A stretch of 64,000 bases of DNA from Exiguobacterium sp. s124 (GCF_018617485.1 NZ_JACSKH010000004.1:29784-93783), one strand, 5' to 3'. Positions 51,778 through 61,414 are shown, counted from the stretch's first letter. Program-made: numbers and translations. Notes: generated by a model not told the origin, from the letters alone.

Positions 51778-51822
51778 AAAAGACCTCGAAATCAGGATGC
51801 AGCCTGATCTCGAGGTCTTTTT
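51778..51822. terminator. bidirectional terminator
   Basis: Long stem AAAAGACCTCG-AAATCAGG / CCTGAT-CTCGAGGTCTTTTT between converging genes. Confidence 0.9.
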
Positions 51823-52138
51823 ATGGCGTTGTAAAATAATGCACTGTCCATACTTGTTCTTGAACAAGGCGCTCATCTTTTAAATGACCGTTAAGGACTT
51901 GCTGCAATAAATGAATGAAATGCTTTTGCAGATTTCCGTCATGCGAACCACTATGCAAAATCTGCTCCTCGCTCGCAATGATATAAAATCCACCAAGCCG
52001 CAACGGAATATGTTTTCGAACTATCGCGGCAGCCGTTTGGAACTTCGCCTGCTCCCCTATGTGAGGCACATCGATTTCAAAACGCCCCCATTGTTTAAAG
52101 TCTCCAATTTCTGAAAAAGGTGGGTCACGATGATCCAA
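51821..52138 (-). CDS. hypothetical protein, 105 residues
   Basis: A soluble protein that I do not recognise. It contains DFKQWGRFEIDVPHIGEQAKF and FYIIASEEQILHSGSHDGNL, a mixed alpha/beta pattern without membrane helices. TTG 52138 is placed 8 bases after GGAGG; upstream in-frame TTG codons have no ribosome site. Single gene with a strong terminator. Confidence 0.6.
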   Translation of the reverse strand: MDHRDPPFSEIGDFKQWGRFEIDVPHIGEQAKFQTAAAIVRKHIPLRLGGFYIIASEEQILHSGSHDGNLQKHFIHLLQQVLNGHLKDERLVQEQVWTVHYFTTP

Positions 52139-52310
52139 TGGCAATACCTCCGATCTTAGCAATCTCTTTATATTCAGTATATCTTGTTTTCACTCTAAAA
52201 CGTGCGAAAAAAATGAATAGGGTATGGCTTTCCGAATGACATCAATCATTATTCTTGGTTTTCTATATTTTGTAAAAGAACTCCTTCCTATTTCTCTGAA
52301 ATGAGTAAAA

Positions 52311-52341
52311 AATAACACGGTCACGAAGACCGTGTTATTGC
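52311..52341 (-). terminator. terminator of the histidine kinase gene
   Basis: Perfect stem AATAACACGGTC / GACCGTGTTATT overlapping the kinase stop codon, with T-rich minus-strand 3' flank. Confidence 0.85.
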
Positions 52342-54176
52342 ATGATGTGTTCTTTTGTCATTGGTAGCTCACAGATGAAGGTACTTCCTTCTCCATAAAC
52401 CGATTCTACGTGGAGTTGTCCGTCATGTGCTTTAGCGATTTCTTTACAAATAGCGAGGCCGAGACCCGTACCGCCGATTTTACGACGATCTGAGTTGTCG
52501 ACACGATAAAATTTTCCGAAAAGATGAGGAAGAGAGGCGTTTGGGATGCCCATTCCGTGATCTCTCACTTTCATGACGACTTGTTCGTCCACTCGTTCAA
52601 GTGACACGAGTATATTCCCACCGTCTGGTGAGTACTTGATGGCGTTACTTAATAAGTTGCCAAGCAACTGACGCATTCCTTCTAAGTCTGCATCAATTAT
52701 AAAATTCTCTTCAGGATCGGCGTCGATAAACAATTCATGTTGATCAGTCGTTTCTTGATAAAACGTGACACTGTCAGTAGCGAGTTTGTACAAGTCGACT
52801 GGCTCCCACTCAAATGTTTGTTTCCCAGACTCCATCTTTTGAAGGTCCAAGAAATCATTGACGAGATAAGATAGTCGTTTTGCCTCATCATGAATCGTTT
52901 TTAAATATAATTCCCGCCGATTTTCTTTCAAATCGCGTGACAACATGAGCTCTGTAAATCCATAAATCGATGAAAGGGGTGTTCGTAACTCATGCGATAC
53001 GGTCGAAACGAGCTCGGACTTCATTCGGTCTACCTCGGTCTCGGCTGTGACATCACGTAAGACGAGCATCGTTCCGCGAAGTCGACGGTCTCGATAGACG
53101 CTTTCAGCATAGAGTTGAATGAAACAGTCGCCTTGATCGATAGAAATCGTAAGTCCATCTTCTGGTGGATCTTGTGAGAAGACGCGTTCGAAGTAACGAA
53201 CGAATTGCTCGTGTTGGTCGACGCGTTCTGCGAGCTGCTCGATGTCAATATCAATCGCTGACAATTCTTCATATCCCTTATAATCGAAGTGAAGATCATC
53301 AAACATACGAATAAATGCACGATTCCCAACGACAGTGTCGTCTTCATAGTTCACATATAAAATAGCTTCGCGAACGGAATTGATCAACTGTGCCGTTTCT
53401 TTTCGATCTTGCTGCATCTGACGATAAAGTTGCATCCGAAGAAGTGAGATGGCGAGCTGACTAGCGAACGCATTCAACTCTGATTTTTCACTCGCATCAT
53501 ACTGTTCATCGTATCGGGCCAAATAGAGGCAACCAATCAGGCTGTTATCAGACGGGTCCATAATCGGGATAACTGTTTCGTAAATGTAGTATGGATACGT
53601 GTGTAAAGCATCCACGACCCGTTTCGACGTGGCAGCAGGTAATTTAGAAATCATGACACGTTTAAGCAACAATGATTCTTTCTTGAGACTCTCTTGTTGA
53701 TCTTCCGTCATTTCTTTTGGTACGACAGAGGTGATTTCTCCGTCTTTTGTGAGTAACAACGCACCAAATTCAGATTTCGTGAGTAAGACGATTTTTTCGA
53801 TGACAGAAGAGTAATCAAATAATGATTCTTTCGATGCCAATACTTCAATCAATTCATTTCGATATTGGAGATTCATTTCATTCAACTTTGATTCTTTGAT
53901 CACGTTTTCGAGTTTTTCTTTCTTCATTTTCAGTCTGCTGTTTTGATCGGCCATTCGTTTAATGAGCGGGCGTCCGATTAATAGGATGGCGCTGATAAAC
54001 ATGACGAGTCCCATCATCCAAATCCATCGAAGGGAGGTGAGTTCGAGCGTAGACACATTTCCATCTCGGACAAACCATGCTCCAATTGCAGTTAAGACGA
54101 GACTGAATCCACATACGCTATATAAAATACTGAGTATTTGACGACTGTTTAATTGTTCAATCCACTTGCTGATCAT
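52335..54176 (-). CDS. sensor histidine kinase with GAF and PAS-like domains (orphan)
   Basis: A 613-residue membrane kinase. Two helices (residues about 15-35 and 48-70) are followed by a coiled linker, a GAF-like domain (about 105-260), a PAS-like domain (about 265-375), the phosphoacceptor domain with SHELRTPLSS, and the ATPase domain with N box LLSNAIKYSP, G1 VRDHGMGIP, F box LFGKFYRV and G2 GGTGLGLAI. No response regulator gene is adjacent. The two helices leave almost no external loop, so it probably senses an internal or membrane signal. Confidence 0.92.
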   Translation of the reverse strand: MISKWIEQLNSRQILSILYSVCGFSLVLTAIGAWFVRDGNVSTLELTSLRWIWMMGLVMFISAILLIGRPLIKRMADQNSRLKMKKEKLENVIKESKLNEMNLQYRNELIEVLASKESLFDYSSVIEKIVLLTKSEFGALLLTKDGEITSVVPKEMTEDQQESLKKESLLLKRVMISKLPAATSKRVVDALHTYPYYIYETVIPIMDPSDNSLIGCLYLARYDEQYDASEKSELNAFASQLAISLLRMQLYRQMQQDRKETAQLINSVREAILYVNYEDDTVVGNRAFIRMFDDLHFDYKGYEELSAIDIDIEQLAERVDQHEQFVRYFERVFSQDPPEDGLTISIDQGDCFIQLYAESVYRDRRLRGTMLVLRDVTAETEVDRMKSELVSTVSHELRTPLSSIYGFTELMLSRDLKENRRELYLKTIHDEAKRLSYLVNDFLDLQKMESGKQTFEWEPVDLYKLATDSVTFYQETTDQHELFIDADPEENFIIDADLEGMRQLLGNLLSNAIKYSPDGGNILVSLERVDEQVVMKVRDHGMGIPNASLPHLFGKFYRVDNSDRRKIGGTGLGLAICKEIAKAHDGQLHVESVYGEGSTFICELPMTKEHIMQ

Positions 54177-54379
54177 TCATTCTACTTCCTTCCTTGAACA
54201 TAAAAAACGTTGGGTCATCTTTTCCTTGTCCTGCATTTTATGAAAAAGGGAAAGGAAAATGAAACAATTTGCTTATCGGATATGCTTTTACGCAATCTCT
54301 ACATAATGCGGTTTACCCAAAAGGAATAAAAGATACACCTGTCAACCTTCTCTAAGTTGACAATAGCTTAGAAAGTAAT

Positions 54380-54397
54380 TATCTTGAAATTGAGATA
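54380..54397 (+). promoter_or_regulatory. MhqR-like operator
   Basis: TATCTTGAAATTGAGATA just before the flavin reductase gene's ribosome site. It matches 15 of 18 positions of the Bacillus MhqR box as I remember it (TATCTCGAATTCGAGATA). MhqR represses quinone- and azo-compound-response genes, which fits a flavoprotein. Confidence 0.6.
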
Positions 54398-54420
54398 AAT
54401 ACAATGAGGAGTGTGAATAA

Positions 54421-55026
54421 ATGTTATCAATCGAACCGTCCGCTTTGACTGAGCGAGACACGTATAAATTTTTAATTGGTAGTATTGTGCCGCGACCAAT
54501 CGCCTTTGTGACGACCCGGAATGGAGACGTCATCAACGCGGCTCCGTTCAGTTATTTCAATGTGGTTGCTTCCAATCCTCCCCTTGTTTCCGTCTCTGTC
54601 CAGCGAAAAGACGGAGTGATGAAAGATACAGCACGAAATGTCCTTCTTACAAATGAGTTGGTCATTCACGTCGTGGATGAAACGAATGTATTCGATGTGA
54701 ATGAGACGGCTGCCAACCTTGACGCGGATGAGAGTGAGTTATCACGCACAACATTCACGCTTCAACCAAGTGATGTCATTACGACACCTGGTGTCAAAGA
54801 AGCCAAAATTCGCCTCGAATGCGTATTACATCAACATGTGCCGATTGAACATGAAGGGCAAACGACTGCAGATTTCTTGATTGCCCGGGTCGTCCGTTTT
54901 CACATCGATCGGGAATTGTATGAACAAGGGCGAATCGATGCGAGACGATTGGCGCCGGTCAGCCGTATTGCTGGAAATAGTTATGCGACACTTGGCGACC
55001 TTTTTGATGTGAAGCGACCTGAATAA
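54421..55026 (+). CDS. flavin reductase-like FMN-binding protein
   Basis: A 201-residue protein of the flavin reductase-like/FMN-binding split-barrel family: IGSIVPRPIAFVTTRNGDVINAAPFSYFNVVASNPPLVSVSV at residues 18-60, then KDTARNVLLTNELVIHVV. Members reduce flavin or hold FMN for oxygenases. The gene follows an MhqR-like box, so a role in the quinone/electrophile response is likely. AGGAG precedes ATG 54421. Confidence 0.88.
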   Translation: MLSIEPSALTERDTYKFLIGSIVPRPIAFVTTRNGDVINAAPFSYFNVVASNPPLVSVSVQRKDGVMKDTARNVLLTNELVIHVVDETNVFDVNETAANLDADESELSRTTFTLQPSDVITTPGVKEAKIRLECVLHQHVPIEHEGQTTADFLIARVVRFHIDRELYEQGRIDARRLAPVSRIAGNSYATLGDLFDVKRPE

Positions 55027-55031
55027 TCGAC

Positions 55032-55070
55032 AAACGTGCTCGTTTTTTCTAAAGAACGAGCGCGTTTTTT
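55032..55070 (+). terminator. terminator of the flavin reductase gene
   Basis: AAACGTGCTCGTT / AACGAGCGCGTT stem with TTTTTT. Confidence 0.85.
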
Positions 55071-55198
55071 GGGTAAAAGAATAAGGAGCGTATTTGCATG
55101 TAGTATTCCTTTCATTCCGATACGCTCTTATGTCACAATAAAGTCAGAACATTCTAACTTCAAGTCATCCTAGATTCAGAGAAAAAGGGGAATCCGTC

Positions 55199-56149
55199 AT
55201 GTACCGTCCAACTGTCCAATCGATTATAACTGCCATTGAAACTGTGATTGTCGGAAAAGAAGAAGTCATCGCCAAAAGTCTGACTGCCTTATTGGCGGGA
55301 GGTCATGTTCTTCTAGAAGACGTACCAGGTGTCGGAAAAACAATGCTCGTCCGTACGTTTAGTCGGGCGATTGATTTAGATTTTAAACGAATCCAATTTA
55401 CGCCAGACATGCTACCGTCTGACTTGACCGGTATCTCGATGTATAACCAAAAAACGAGAGAGTTTGAATATCGCCCTGGCCCGCTCATGGGGAATATTAT
55501 CTTGGCGGATGAAATCAACCGAACTTCACCAAAGACACAGTCGGCTCTTCTAGAGGCGATGGCTGAGCGGAGTGTGACAGTGGATGGCGAGTTGAAAGTG
55601 CTACCATCACCATTTTTCGTCATGGCGACGCAAAACCCGATTGAGCATGAAGGGACGTACCCGTTACCCGAAGCACAGTTGGACCGCTTTTTACTCAAAA
55701 TCGAGATGGGGTACCCGACATTCAATGAAGAGATTGCACTTTTAAGTCGCTTTGAAAAAGAAGAGCCGCTCGAGGCGCTTCATAGTGTGATTACCAAACA
55801 AGAAGTTGAACTGATGCAGCGCGAAGTGAGGGATGTGCATGTTTCGAGTGCGGTCAAACAATATATTGTGCGATTGGTGCATGAGTCGCGGAAGGATCCG
55901 CATACGTATTTAGGAGGAAGCCCGCGGGCTACTCTTGCATTGATGAAAGCGTCGCAGGCGTGGGCATATATCCATAATCGTGAATTCGTATTGCCAGATG
56001 ACGTCAAGGCGATGGCGACGAGTGTCCTCGGACACCGTGTCTTACTGACGGCGGAGGCGCGTTATAAAGGAAAAACACCGAATCAATTGATTCAAGGTTG
56101 GCTTGATACATTACCTGTCCCGATGGATCGCGAGGTCAATGAAGTATGA
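55199..56149 (+). CDS. MoxR-family AAA ATPase
   Basis: A 316-residue AAA+ ATPase of the MoxR family, which acts as a chaperone for enzyme or complex assembly. Walker A is DVPGVGKT (residues 41-48), Walker B NIILADEINRT near 100, sensor 1 FFVMATQNPIEHEGTYPLPEAQLDRF. AAAAGGGG precedes ATG 55199. Its stop overlaps the DUF58 start (ATGA). The MoxR-DUF58-transglutaminase trio is a conserved arrangement of unknown exact role. Confidence 0.94.
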   Translation: MYRPTVQSIITAIETVIVGKEEVIAKSLTALLAGGHVLLEDVPGVGKTMLVRTFSRAIDLDFKRIQFTPDMLPSDLTGISMYNQKTREFEYRPGPLMGNIILADEINRTSPKTQSALLEAMAERSVTVDGELKVLPSPFFVMATQNPIEHEGTYPLPEAQLDRFLLKIEMGYPTFNEEIALLSRFEKEEPLEALHSVITKQEVELMQREVRDVHVSSAVKQYIVRLVHESRKDPHTYLGGSPRATLALMKASQAWAYIHNREFVLPDDVKAMATSVLGHRVLLTAEARYKGKTPNQLIQGWLDTLPVPMDREVNEV

Positions 56150-57216
56150 AAAACTGGATGAAGCTGTTCGTTGTATGGGCGGCGGCATTCGGATTGTACG
56201 CATTTGCCCGTATCGAAGGAAGTATCGTTGCTTCGACGTTATGGTGGTCGTTCGCAGTGTTGACTGTCTATTGGACACTATTTATGATCTATCCGGTCAC
56301 GGCGGCAAATGTATCTCGACGGGTTACGACGAAACGTCTCGTCTCCGGACAAGCGATGGACGTCGAATTAAGAATCGAACGCAAATATCCTTTTTTGATT
56401 GGGATGGTGACGTTAGAAGAACGGTTGCCCCAACGATTAATTGACGAAGACAAGACCATCATCGTGCCGGTAGACCGTTTCTTTCGACGTGCTGAAGTCG
56501 TCCATTACGAGGTCGATGCGATTAAGCGTGGAATTCACGTCTTTGACCGAACGATTCTCCATGTACGCGATGTATTTGGTTTGTTCGATCGAAAGCGAAC
56601 GTTACGACTCGAGACGGTCGTCGAGGTGTCACCCGCTGAACTCCCGTTCGATCTTCCAAGAGATGAACACGTCGGAGGTCGTGGTGAACAATATCGTCAA
56701 ATGCGGACATACACGGAAGTGGCCAATACGACGAGTGGAGTCCGAGAATATGCGGCAGGGGACCGAATCGGGCGGATTGACTGGAAAGCATCCGCACGTC
56801 GAGGCAATTTGATGACGAAAACGTTTGACCAAGAGCAAGAAAAGAAACTTTCGCTCGTCTTTGTCCCGGCTGTCTCTGCCGGCTATGAAGAGGCATTTGA
56901 ACGATCATTGTCCTTACTCGTCGGTGCGATACGACAGTTAGAACGAAAAAACTTACCCTTTGAGCTATACGTTATCGAAGAACAGGTTCGTCTGTTCCAT
57001 CTTCCGGACCAAAGTGCCGACGTCGGTCATTACTTGTTGACCGCGACTCCAGAAGCGGAAGGGCGACTTGTCGAGCGGGTGAAGCGAAATCTGCCTCAAC
57101 AAAATGGTGATTTGATTTTGATTAGTCCGTTTGAAACAAGTTCGATTCGTGAGCTCATGCATGAGACGCAAGGTAGTTATCACCTATACACAGCAGTAAG
57201 CGAGGTGACGGGATGA
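56146..57216 (+). CDS. DUF58-domain membrane protein
   Basis: A 356-residue protein with two N-terminal helices (residues about 7-50) and a cytoplasmic vWA-like DUF58 domain. The family motif is REYAAGDRIGRIDWKASARRGNLMTKTFDQE at about 200-230. It is probably a partner of the MoxR ATPase. It is coupled to both neighbours by ATGA overlaps. Confidence 0.92.
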   Translation: MKNWMKLFVVWAAAFGLYAFARIEGSIVASTLWWSFAVLTVYWTLFMIYPVTAANVSRRVTTKRLVSGQAMDVELRIERKYPFLIGMVTLEERLPQRLIDEDKTIIVPVDRFFRRAEVVHYEVDAIKRGIHVFDRTILHVRDVFGLFDRKRTLRLETVVEVSPAELPFDLPRDEHVGGRGEQYRQMRTYTEVANTTSGVREYAAGDRIGRIDWKASARRGNLMTKTFDQEQEKKLSLVFVPAVSAGYEEAFERSLSLLVGAIRQLERKNLPFELYVIEEQVRLFHLPDQSADVGHYLLTATPEAEGRLVERVKRNLPQQNGDLILISPFETSSIRELMHETQGSYHLYTAVSEVTG

Positions 57217-59312
57217 AGACATGGATCACTCGAATCGTATATACGGCGCTCGCCGCCTACTTGCTGTCTTTCTGGATTGAGCCGATTGTCGGGAGTACAA
57301 CGTTCGATGTGAGTTGGCCGTTTTATTTCCTTCTCATCGTACCGATGTTTGTCAGTCTTCTCCCGTGGGGCGCATTCCTTGGAATCTCGCTTCTCAACTT
57401 CCTGGTTGTCTTATACGTTTATCATGGAAGTATATTTGACTGGTTCGGTCTTTGGATGGATGATTTTTTCGGTGTCATAAGCGGAGAGTTACCGAACGAA
57501 GCCATCTTCTTTTCTGCGATGGCACTCATTGGTCTACTATTTGCCATTCTTGTTAGTCGGACATACCCGAGTTACGGATTTGCACTCGGGATGATTGTTT
57601 CGACACTTGGTGTCATGGCCTATTTCGATACATGGACACTGTATGACGGGGAAGGCAATATCCTTTATGCAATCGTCACATCGCTCCTTTTATTATTTGT
57701 CACGGATGTAGCGAAACGTCCAAGTCAGTCGCTCGTGCGGTTCGTCAGTATCGGTTTGCTACTCAGTGTCGTTGTCGCGCTCGCGAGTGCTTCCCCGACA
57801 TTAGAAGGCGATTGGTCTGATCAAATTACAACGAGTTTTCGGAATGCGACAACCGAAGGCGATGGGAACGGACCTGGTCGGGTCGGGTATGGGGTGAACG
57901 ACGAATCGCTAGGTGGTCCGTTCGAACAGGATGACGGGATTGTCTTTATCGCGCGTGGGGTACCGGCTCGATACTGGCGAATTGAATCAAAAGCCATTTA
58001 TACCGGAAAAGGTTGGATTGAGGCACCGGTGCTCGATTCAGACTATAATCGGGGACAGTTAGTGGACTCTGATGTCGACACGACCCCGGAACAGGCACTC
58101 CTGCGTTTTGAACGTCGACAGTCGTTCGTTCCGTATGGCGGGGAATATCCACAGGCGGCAGAAACAGAGTCCGGTACGGAATTTTTAGTTGGTGACGTGG
58201 AGCAAGCTTTTCCGAACGAGACAATCACGATGCAACCGTCCGGAAAGATCGTGTTTGAAAATGAGGAACAGTCGACTCCGCGAACGATCCAACTTCGTTA
58301 TAGTGTCCCGGCCTTCTCTGAAGAACAGCTTGCATTAAATGAAGAAATCACATCGCTCACAGAAGAAGAGCAACAGGTCTATTTACAGCTACCGGATTCT
58401 TTACCAGATCGTGTACGCGACTTGGCCACGGAGATTACTGCTGAAAGCGAGACACCAAATGAAAAAGCAGAAGCGGTAGAAGCGTATTTCCGAAACGGAG
58501 AATTCCAATACGATACCGAAAATGTGGCACAACCGGAAGGGGACACAGATTATGTCGACCAATTCTTGTTCGATACACAAATCGGGTATTGCGATAACTT
58601 CTCGACGTCAGCAGCCATTTTATTACGGGCAAATGGAATCCCGACACGTTGGGTAAAAGGATTTACGATGGGGGATACGCGAGGGGTTGTTCAGGGTGAA
58701 GAAGAACATACGATTCGTAACCGTCATGCCCATTCTTGGGTGGAGTACTTTGTCGAAGGTGCAGGTTGGGTTCCACTAGAGGCGACCATCAGTTTCTCAG
58801 ATGCGAACTTACTACAAATCGATCAAGAGACGGAGACAGACGATACGACACCGGCTACGAATGATCCGCAGGCAAATCAGGACAACAACACGCAAAATCG
58901 TCCACAAGAAGATTTGTTAATCGATGATGTTACGACTGGTGAGGTTCAGGAAGAATCCCGCAGTATCCCGGTATGGGGATGGGTCGTCATTCTTTTCCTC
59001 GTGGCCGTTGTCATTTGGAACCGAAAAATCATTGAGCGACAAATTATGTACGTCTGGTGGATGAGTCGTCCACTCACAGATACAAGCCTCGTATCGATGC
59101 ATCGCTATTTGATGAAACGACTCCGTGCAAATGGATTTAAAGTCGAGGGACGAACGCCTTCTGAGCTTGCAAAAGAGGTCGATGCCTACTATGAGACGAA
59201 CGATATGACGCGTCTGACAGCCTTGTTTGAGCAAGCGGTTTATGCTGAACAAGAACCGAATTCAAAATATAAAGAATATTGGAAAATCGTGATTCGCAGA
59301 ATTATGAGTTGA
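57213..59312 (+). CDS. TgpA-like transglutaminase-domain membrane protein
   Basis: A 699-residue membrane protein with about six N-terminal helices, an external transglutaminase-like domain, one C-terminal helix (VWGWVVILFLVAVVIW) and a cytoplasmic DUF4129-like tail. Catalytic Cys460 is in QIGYCDNFSTSAA and His507 in RHAHSWVEYF. The usual third residue region reads WVPLEATISF, with Glu in place of the common Asp. External cysteine-peptidase or transamidase activity is likely. Last gene of the MoxR operon. Confidence 0.9.
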   Translation: MKTWITRIVYTALAAYLLSFWIEPIVGSTTFDVSWPFYFLLIVPMFVSLLPWGAFLGISLLNFLVVLYVYHGSIFDWFGLWMDDFFGVISGELPNEAIFFSAMALIGLLFAILVSRTYPSYGFALGMIVSTLGVMAYFDTWTLYDGEGNILYAIVTSLLLLFVTDVAKRPSQSLVRFVSIGLLLSVVVALASASPTLEGDWSDQITTSFRNATTEGDGNGPGRVGYGVNDESLGGPFEQDDGIVFIARGVPARYWRIESKAIYTGKGWIEAPVLDSDYNRGQLVDSDVDTTPEQALLRFERRQSFVPYGGEYPQAAETESGTEFLVGDVEQAFPNETITMQPSGKIVFENEEQSTPRTIQLRYSVPAFSEEQLALNEEITSLTEEEQQVYLQLPDSLPDRVRDLATEITAESETPNEKAEAVEAYFRNGEFQYDTENVAQPEGDTDYVDQFLFDTQIGYCDNFSTSAAILLRANGIPTRWVKGFTMGDTRGVVQGEEEHTIRNRHAHSWVEYFVEGAGWVPLEATISFSDANLLQIDQETETDDTTPATNDPQANQDNNTQNRPQEDLLIDDVTTGEVQEESRSIPVWGWVVILFLVAVVIWNRKIIERQIMYVWWMSRPLTDTSLVSMHRYLMKRLRANGFKVEGRTPSELAKEVDAYYETNDMTRLTALFEQAVYAEQEPNSKYKEYWKIVIRRIMS

Positions 59313-59370
59313 AGTGGCGGGATGCATCAAGTAAGATAGACGCATTAGTTAGATAATTGAACATGGCATT

Positions 59371-59520
59371 CCTTCGTATATACTCGTGAATTGGCGCGAG
59401 AGTCTCTACCGGACCACCGTAAATGGACCGACTATGAAGGAGCACGTTTCGTATACAAAGAAAAGGGCGTGCTTCTTCTTCGGTTTAGATGATCTGGGGG
59501 AGAGGCTCGTCCTTTTTTTG
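59371..59520 (+). promoter_or_regulatory. guanine-type purine riboswitch controlling guaA
   Basis: The aptamer spans 59371-59440: P1 CCTTCGTA / TATGAAGG, the core AGTCTCTACC and CCGTAAATGGACC, and GACTATG with the specificity C (guanine). GAAGGAGCACG (59436-59446) can pair with CGTGCTTCTTC (59468-59478) as antiterminator. AAAAGGGCG (59461-59469) can pair with CGTCCTTTT (59508-59516) plus T-run as terminator. Guanine binding should therefore switch guaA off. Confidence 0.93.
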
Positions 59521-59547
59521 AGGAGAAGGCAGAAAGGTGGAGATTTC

Positions 59548-61089
59548 GTGAAAGTAGAACAAGAAATGATTTTGGTGCTCGATTTTGGTGGGCAGTACAA
59601 CCAGTTGATCACGCGTCGTGTCCGTGACCTTGGCGTATACAGCGAGTTGCATTCACATAAGATGACTGCAGCAGAGATTCGCGAATTGAACCCGGTCGGC
59701 ATCATCTTCTCTGGTGGACCGAACAGTGTATATGCAGAAGGTGCATATCGTTGTGACCCAGAAATCTTCGAGTTAGGAATTCCGATTTTCGGGATCTGCT
59801 ACGGCATGCAGCTGATGACGCATCATTTTGGTGGTCGTGTCGAACGTGCTGCTCACCGTGAATACGGGAAAGCGACATTGTTCTCAACACCTGAGGCTTC
59901 TGATATTTATAAAGGTCTTCCGGTCGAGCATACAGTATGGATGAGCCACGGTGACCTCGTTATGGAAGCGCCGGAAGGATTCATCGTCGATGGAACGAAC
60001 CCGTCTTGCCCGGTAGCTTCAATCAAAAACGATGAGTTGAAAATGTATGGCGTTCAATATCACCCAGAAGTGCGTCACTCAGAATACGGGAACGACATCT
60101 TGAAAAACTTCATTTATGAAGTGTGTGGTGCTAAAGGCGAATGGTCGATGGAAAACTTCATTGATCTCGAAGTCGAAAAAATTCGCGAAATCGTCGGCGA
60201 CAAGCAAGTGCTCTGTGCTCTTTCTGGTGGTGTCGACTCTTCAGTCGTTGCCGCACTCGTTCATCGCGCGATTGGTGATCAATTGACGTGTATGTTCGTC
60301 GACCATGGTCTCCTTCGTAAAGGGGAAGCGGATAGCGTCATGAAGACGTTTGCTGACGGATTTAATATGAAGGTCATCAAAATCGATGCGCAAGAACGCT
60401 TCTTGACGAAGTTGGCTGGTGTCTCAGACCCTGAGCAAAAACGCAAGATCATCGGAAACGAGTTCATCTACGTATTTGATGAAGAAGCATCGAAACTTGT
60501 CGATATGGACTTCCTCGCACAAGGAACACTCTATACAGACATCATCGAGAGTGGGACAGATACAGCGCAAACGATCAAATCACACCATAATGTCGGTGGA
60601 TTACCGGAAGATATGAACTTCACATTGATTGAACCGCTCAACACGCTCTTTAAAGACGAAGTCCGTGCACTCGGTACCGAACTCGGTCTTCCTGACTATA
60701 TCGTTTGGCGTCAGCCGTTCCCAGGTCCAGGTCTAGGAATTCGTGTACTTGGTGAAATTACGGAAGAGAAGCTTGAAATCGTCCGAGAATCTGATGCGAT
60801 TTTGCGTGAAGAAGTGAAGAAAGCTGGTCTTGAACGAGACATCTGGCAATACTTCACGGTGCTCACACCGATTCGCTCGGTCGGAGTCATGGGTGACGAA
60901 CGAACGTACGACTATGCAGTTGGCGTCCGTGCAGTCACTTCAATCGATGGCATGACGTCAGATTGGGCACGCATTCCATGGGATGTGCTTGAGAAAATCT
61001 CTGTCCGCATCGTCAATGAAGTCAGTCACGTCAACCGTGTGCTGTATGACATTACGTCTAAGCCACCTGCAACAATCGAATGGGAATAA
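59548..61089 (+). CDS. guaA: GMP synthase (glutamine-hydrolysing)
   Basis: A 513-residue enzyme that aminates XMP to GMP. The glutaminase domain has [10 protein letters not shown] (catalytic Cys) and [12 protein letters not shown] (His, Glu). The ATP-pyrophosphatase domain has [16 protein letters not shown], and the C-terminal dimerisation domain ends [10 protein letters not shown] as in all GMP synthases. GTG 59548 is chosen because it gives the standard start and follows AAAGGTGG; the longer frame runs through the riboswitch. Confidence 0.97.
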   Translation: MKVEQEMILVLDFGGQYNQLITRRVRDLGVYSELHSHKMTAAEIRELNPVGIIFSGGPNSVYAEGAYRCDPEIFELGIPIFGICYGMQLMTHHFGGRVERAAHREYGKATLFSTPEASDIYKGLPVEHTVWMSHGDLVMEAPEGFIVDGTNPSCPVASIKNDELKMYGVQYHPEVRHSEYGNDILKNFIYEVCGAKGEWSMENFIDLEVEKIREIVGDKQVLCALSGGVDSSVVAALVHRAIGDQLTCMFVDHGLLRKGEADSVMKTFADGFNMKVIKIDAQERFLTKLAGVSDPEQKRKIIGNEFIYVFDEEASKLVDMDFLAQGTLYTDIIESGTDTAQTIKSHHNVGGLPEDMNFTLIEPLNTLFKDEVRALGTELGLPDYIVWRQPFPGPGLGIRVLGEITEEKLEIVRESDAILREEVKKAGLERDIWQYFTVLTPIRSVGVMGDERTYDYAVGVRAVTSIDGMTSDWARIPWDVLEKISVRIVNEVSHVNRVLYDITSKPPATIEWE

Positions 61090-61093
61090 GTCG

Positions 61094-61119
61094 AACAGAG
61101 GGGAATCTCCCTCTGTTTT
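61094..61119 (+). terminator. terminator of guaA
   Basis: CAGAGGG / CCCTCTG stem followed by TTTT. Confidence 0.75.
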
Positions 61120-61124
61120 GTCTT

Positions 61125-61230
61125 AAAACCGAACATTAACGTTTTTTTTTTAGTTTAAAATCCGTGAATATAGTTGACATTCTATTTTCACGCTGATACG
61201 ATAAGAACGTTCTTATTATAACCGAACAAT
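61125..61230 (+). promoter_or_regulatory. promoter with PurR box-like sites for the purine permease
   Basis: AAAACCGAACATT (61125-61137) and ATAACCGAACAAT (61218-61230) both fit the PurBox consensus I recall for Bacillus PurR (AWWWCCGAACWWT). A perfect palindrome ATAAGAACGTTCTTAT lies at 61201-61216. TTGACA (61174-61179) and TACGAT (61197-61202), 17 bases apart, make a good promoter. Confidence 0.68.
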
Positions 61231-61241
61231 TATAAAATATT

Positions 61242-61386
61242 TTGCCGTATAATGTCGGGGATATGGCCCGAGAGTCTCTACGAAATCACCTTAAATGATT
61301 TCACTACGGCGAGACATAGATGAGGGTGTATGCCCTCGTATGTTTCGCGTGGGGTCCTCGGTCATTTGCCGGGGACCTTTTCTCGT
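61242..61386 (+). promoter_or_regulatory. guanine-type purine riboswitch controlling the purine permease
   Basis: The aptamer spans 61242-61312: P1 TTGCCGTA / TACGGCGA, conserved AGTCTCTACG and CACTACGG with the specificity C. Downstream, GCGAGACATA can pair with TATGTTTCGC (near 61339-61348) as an alternative helix. GGTCCTCGG / CCGGGGACC (61353-61377) followed by TTTTCTCGTTTT forms a terminator. Confidence 0.92.
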
Positions 61387-61414
61387 TTTACGGCGAGTAC
61401 AAGGAGGAAAACAA

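Noticed and set aside
55303..55725. 140-codon minus-strand open frame inside the MoxR gene
   Set aside because: Antisense to a strongly conserved ATPase, with no start signal.
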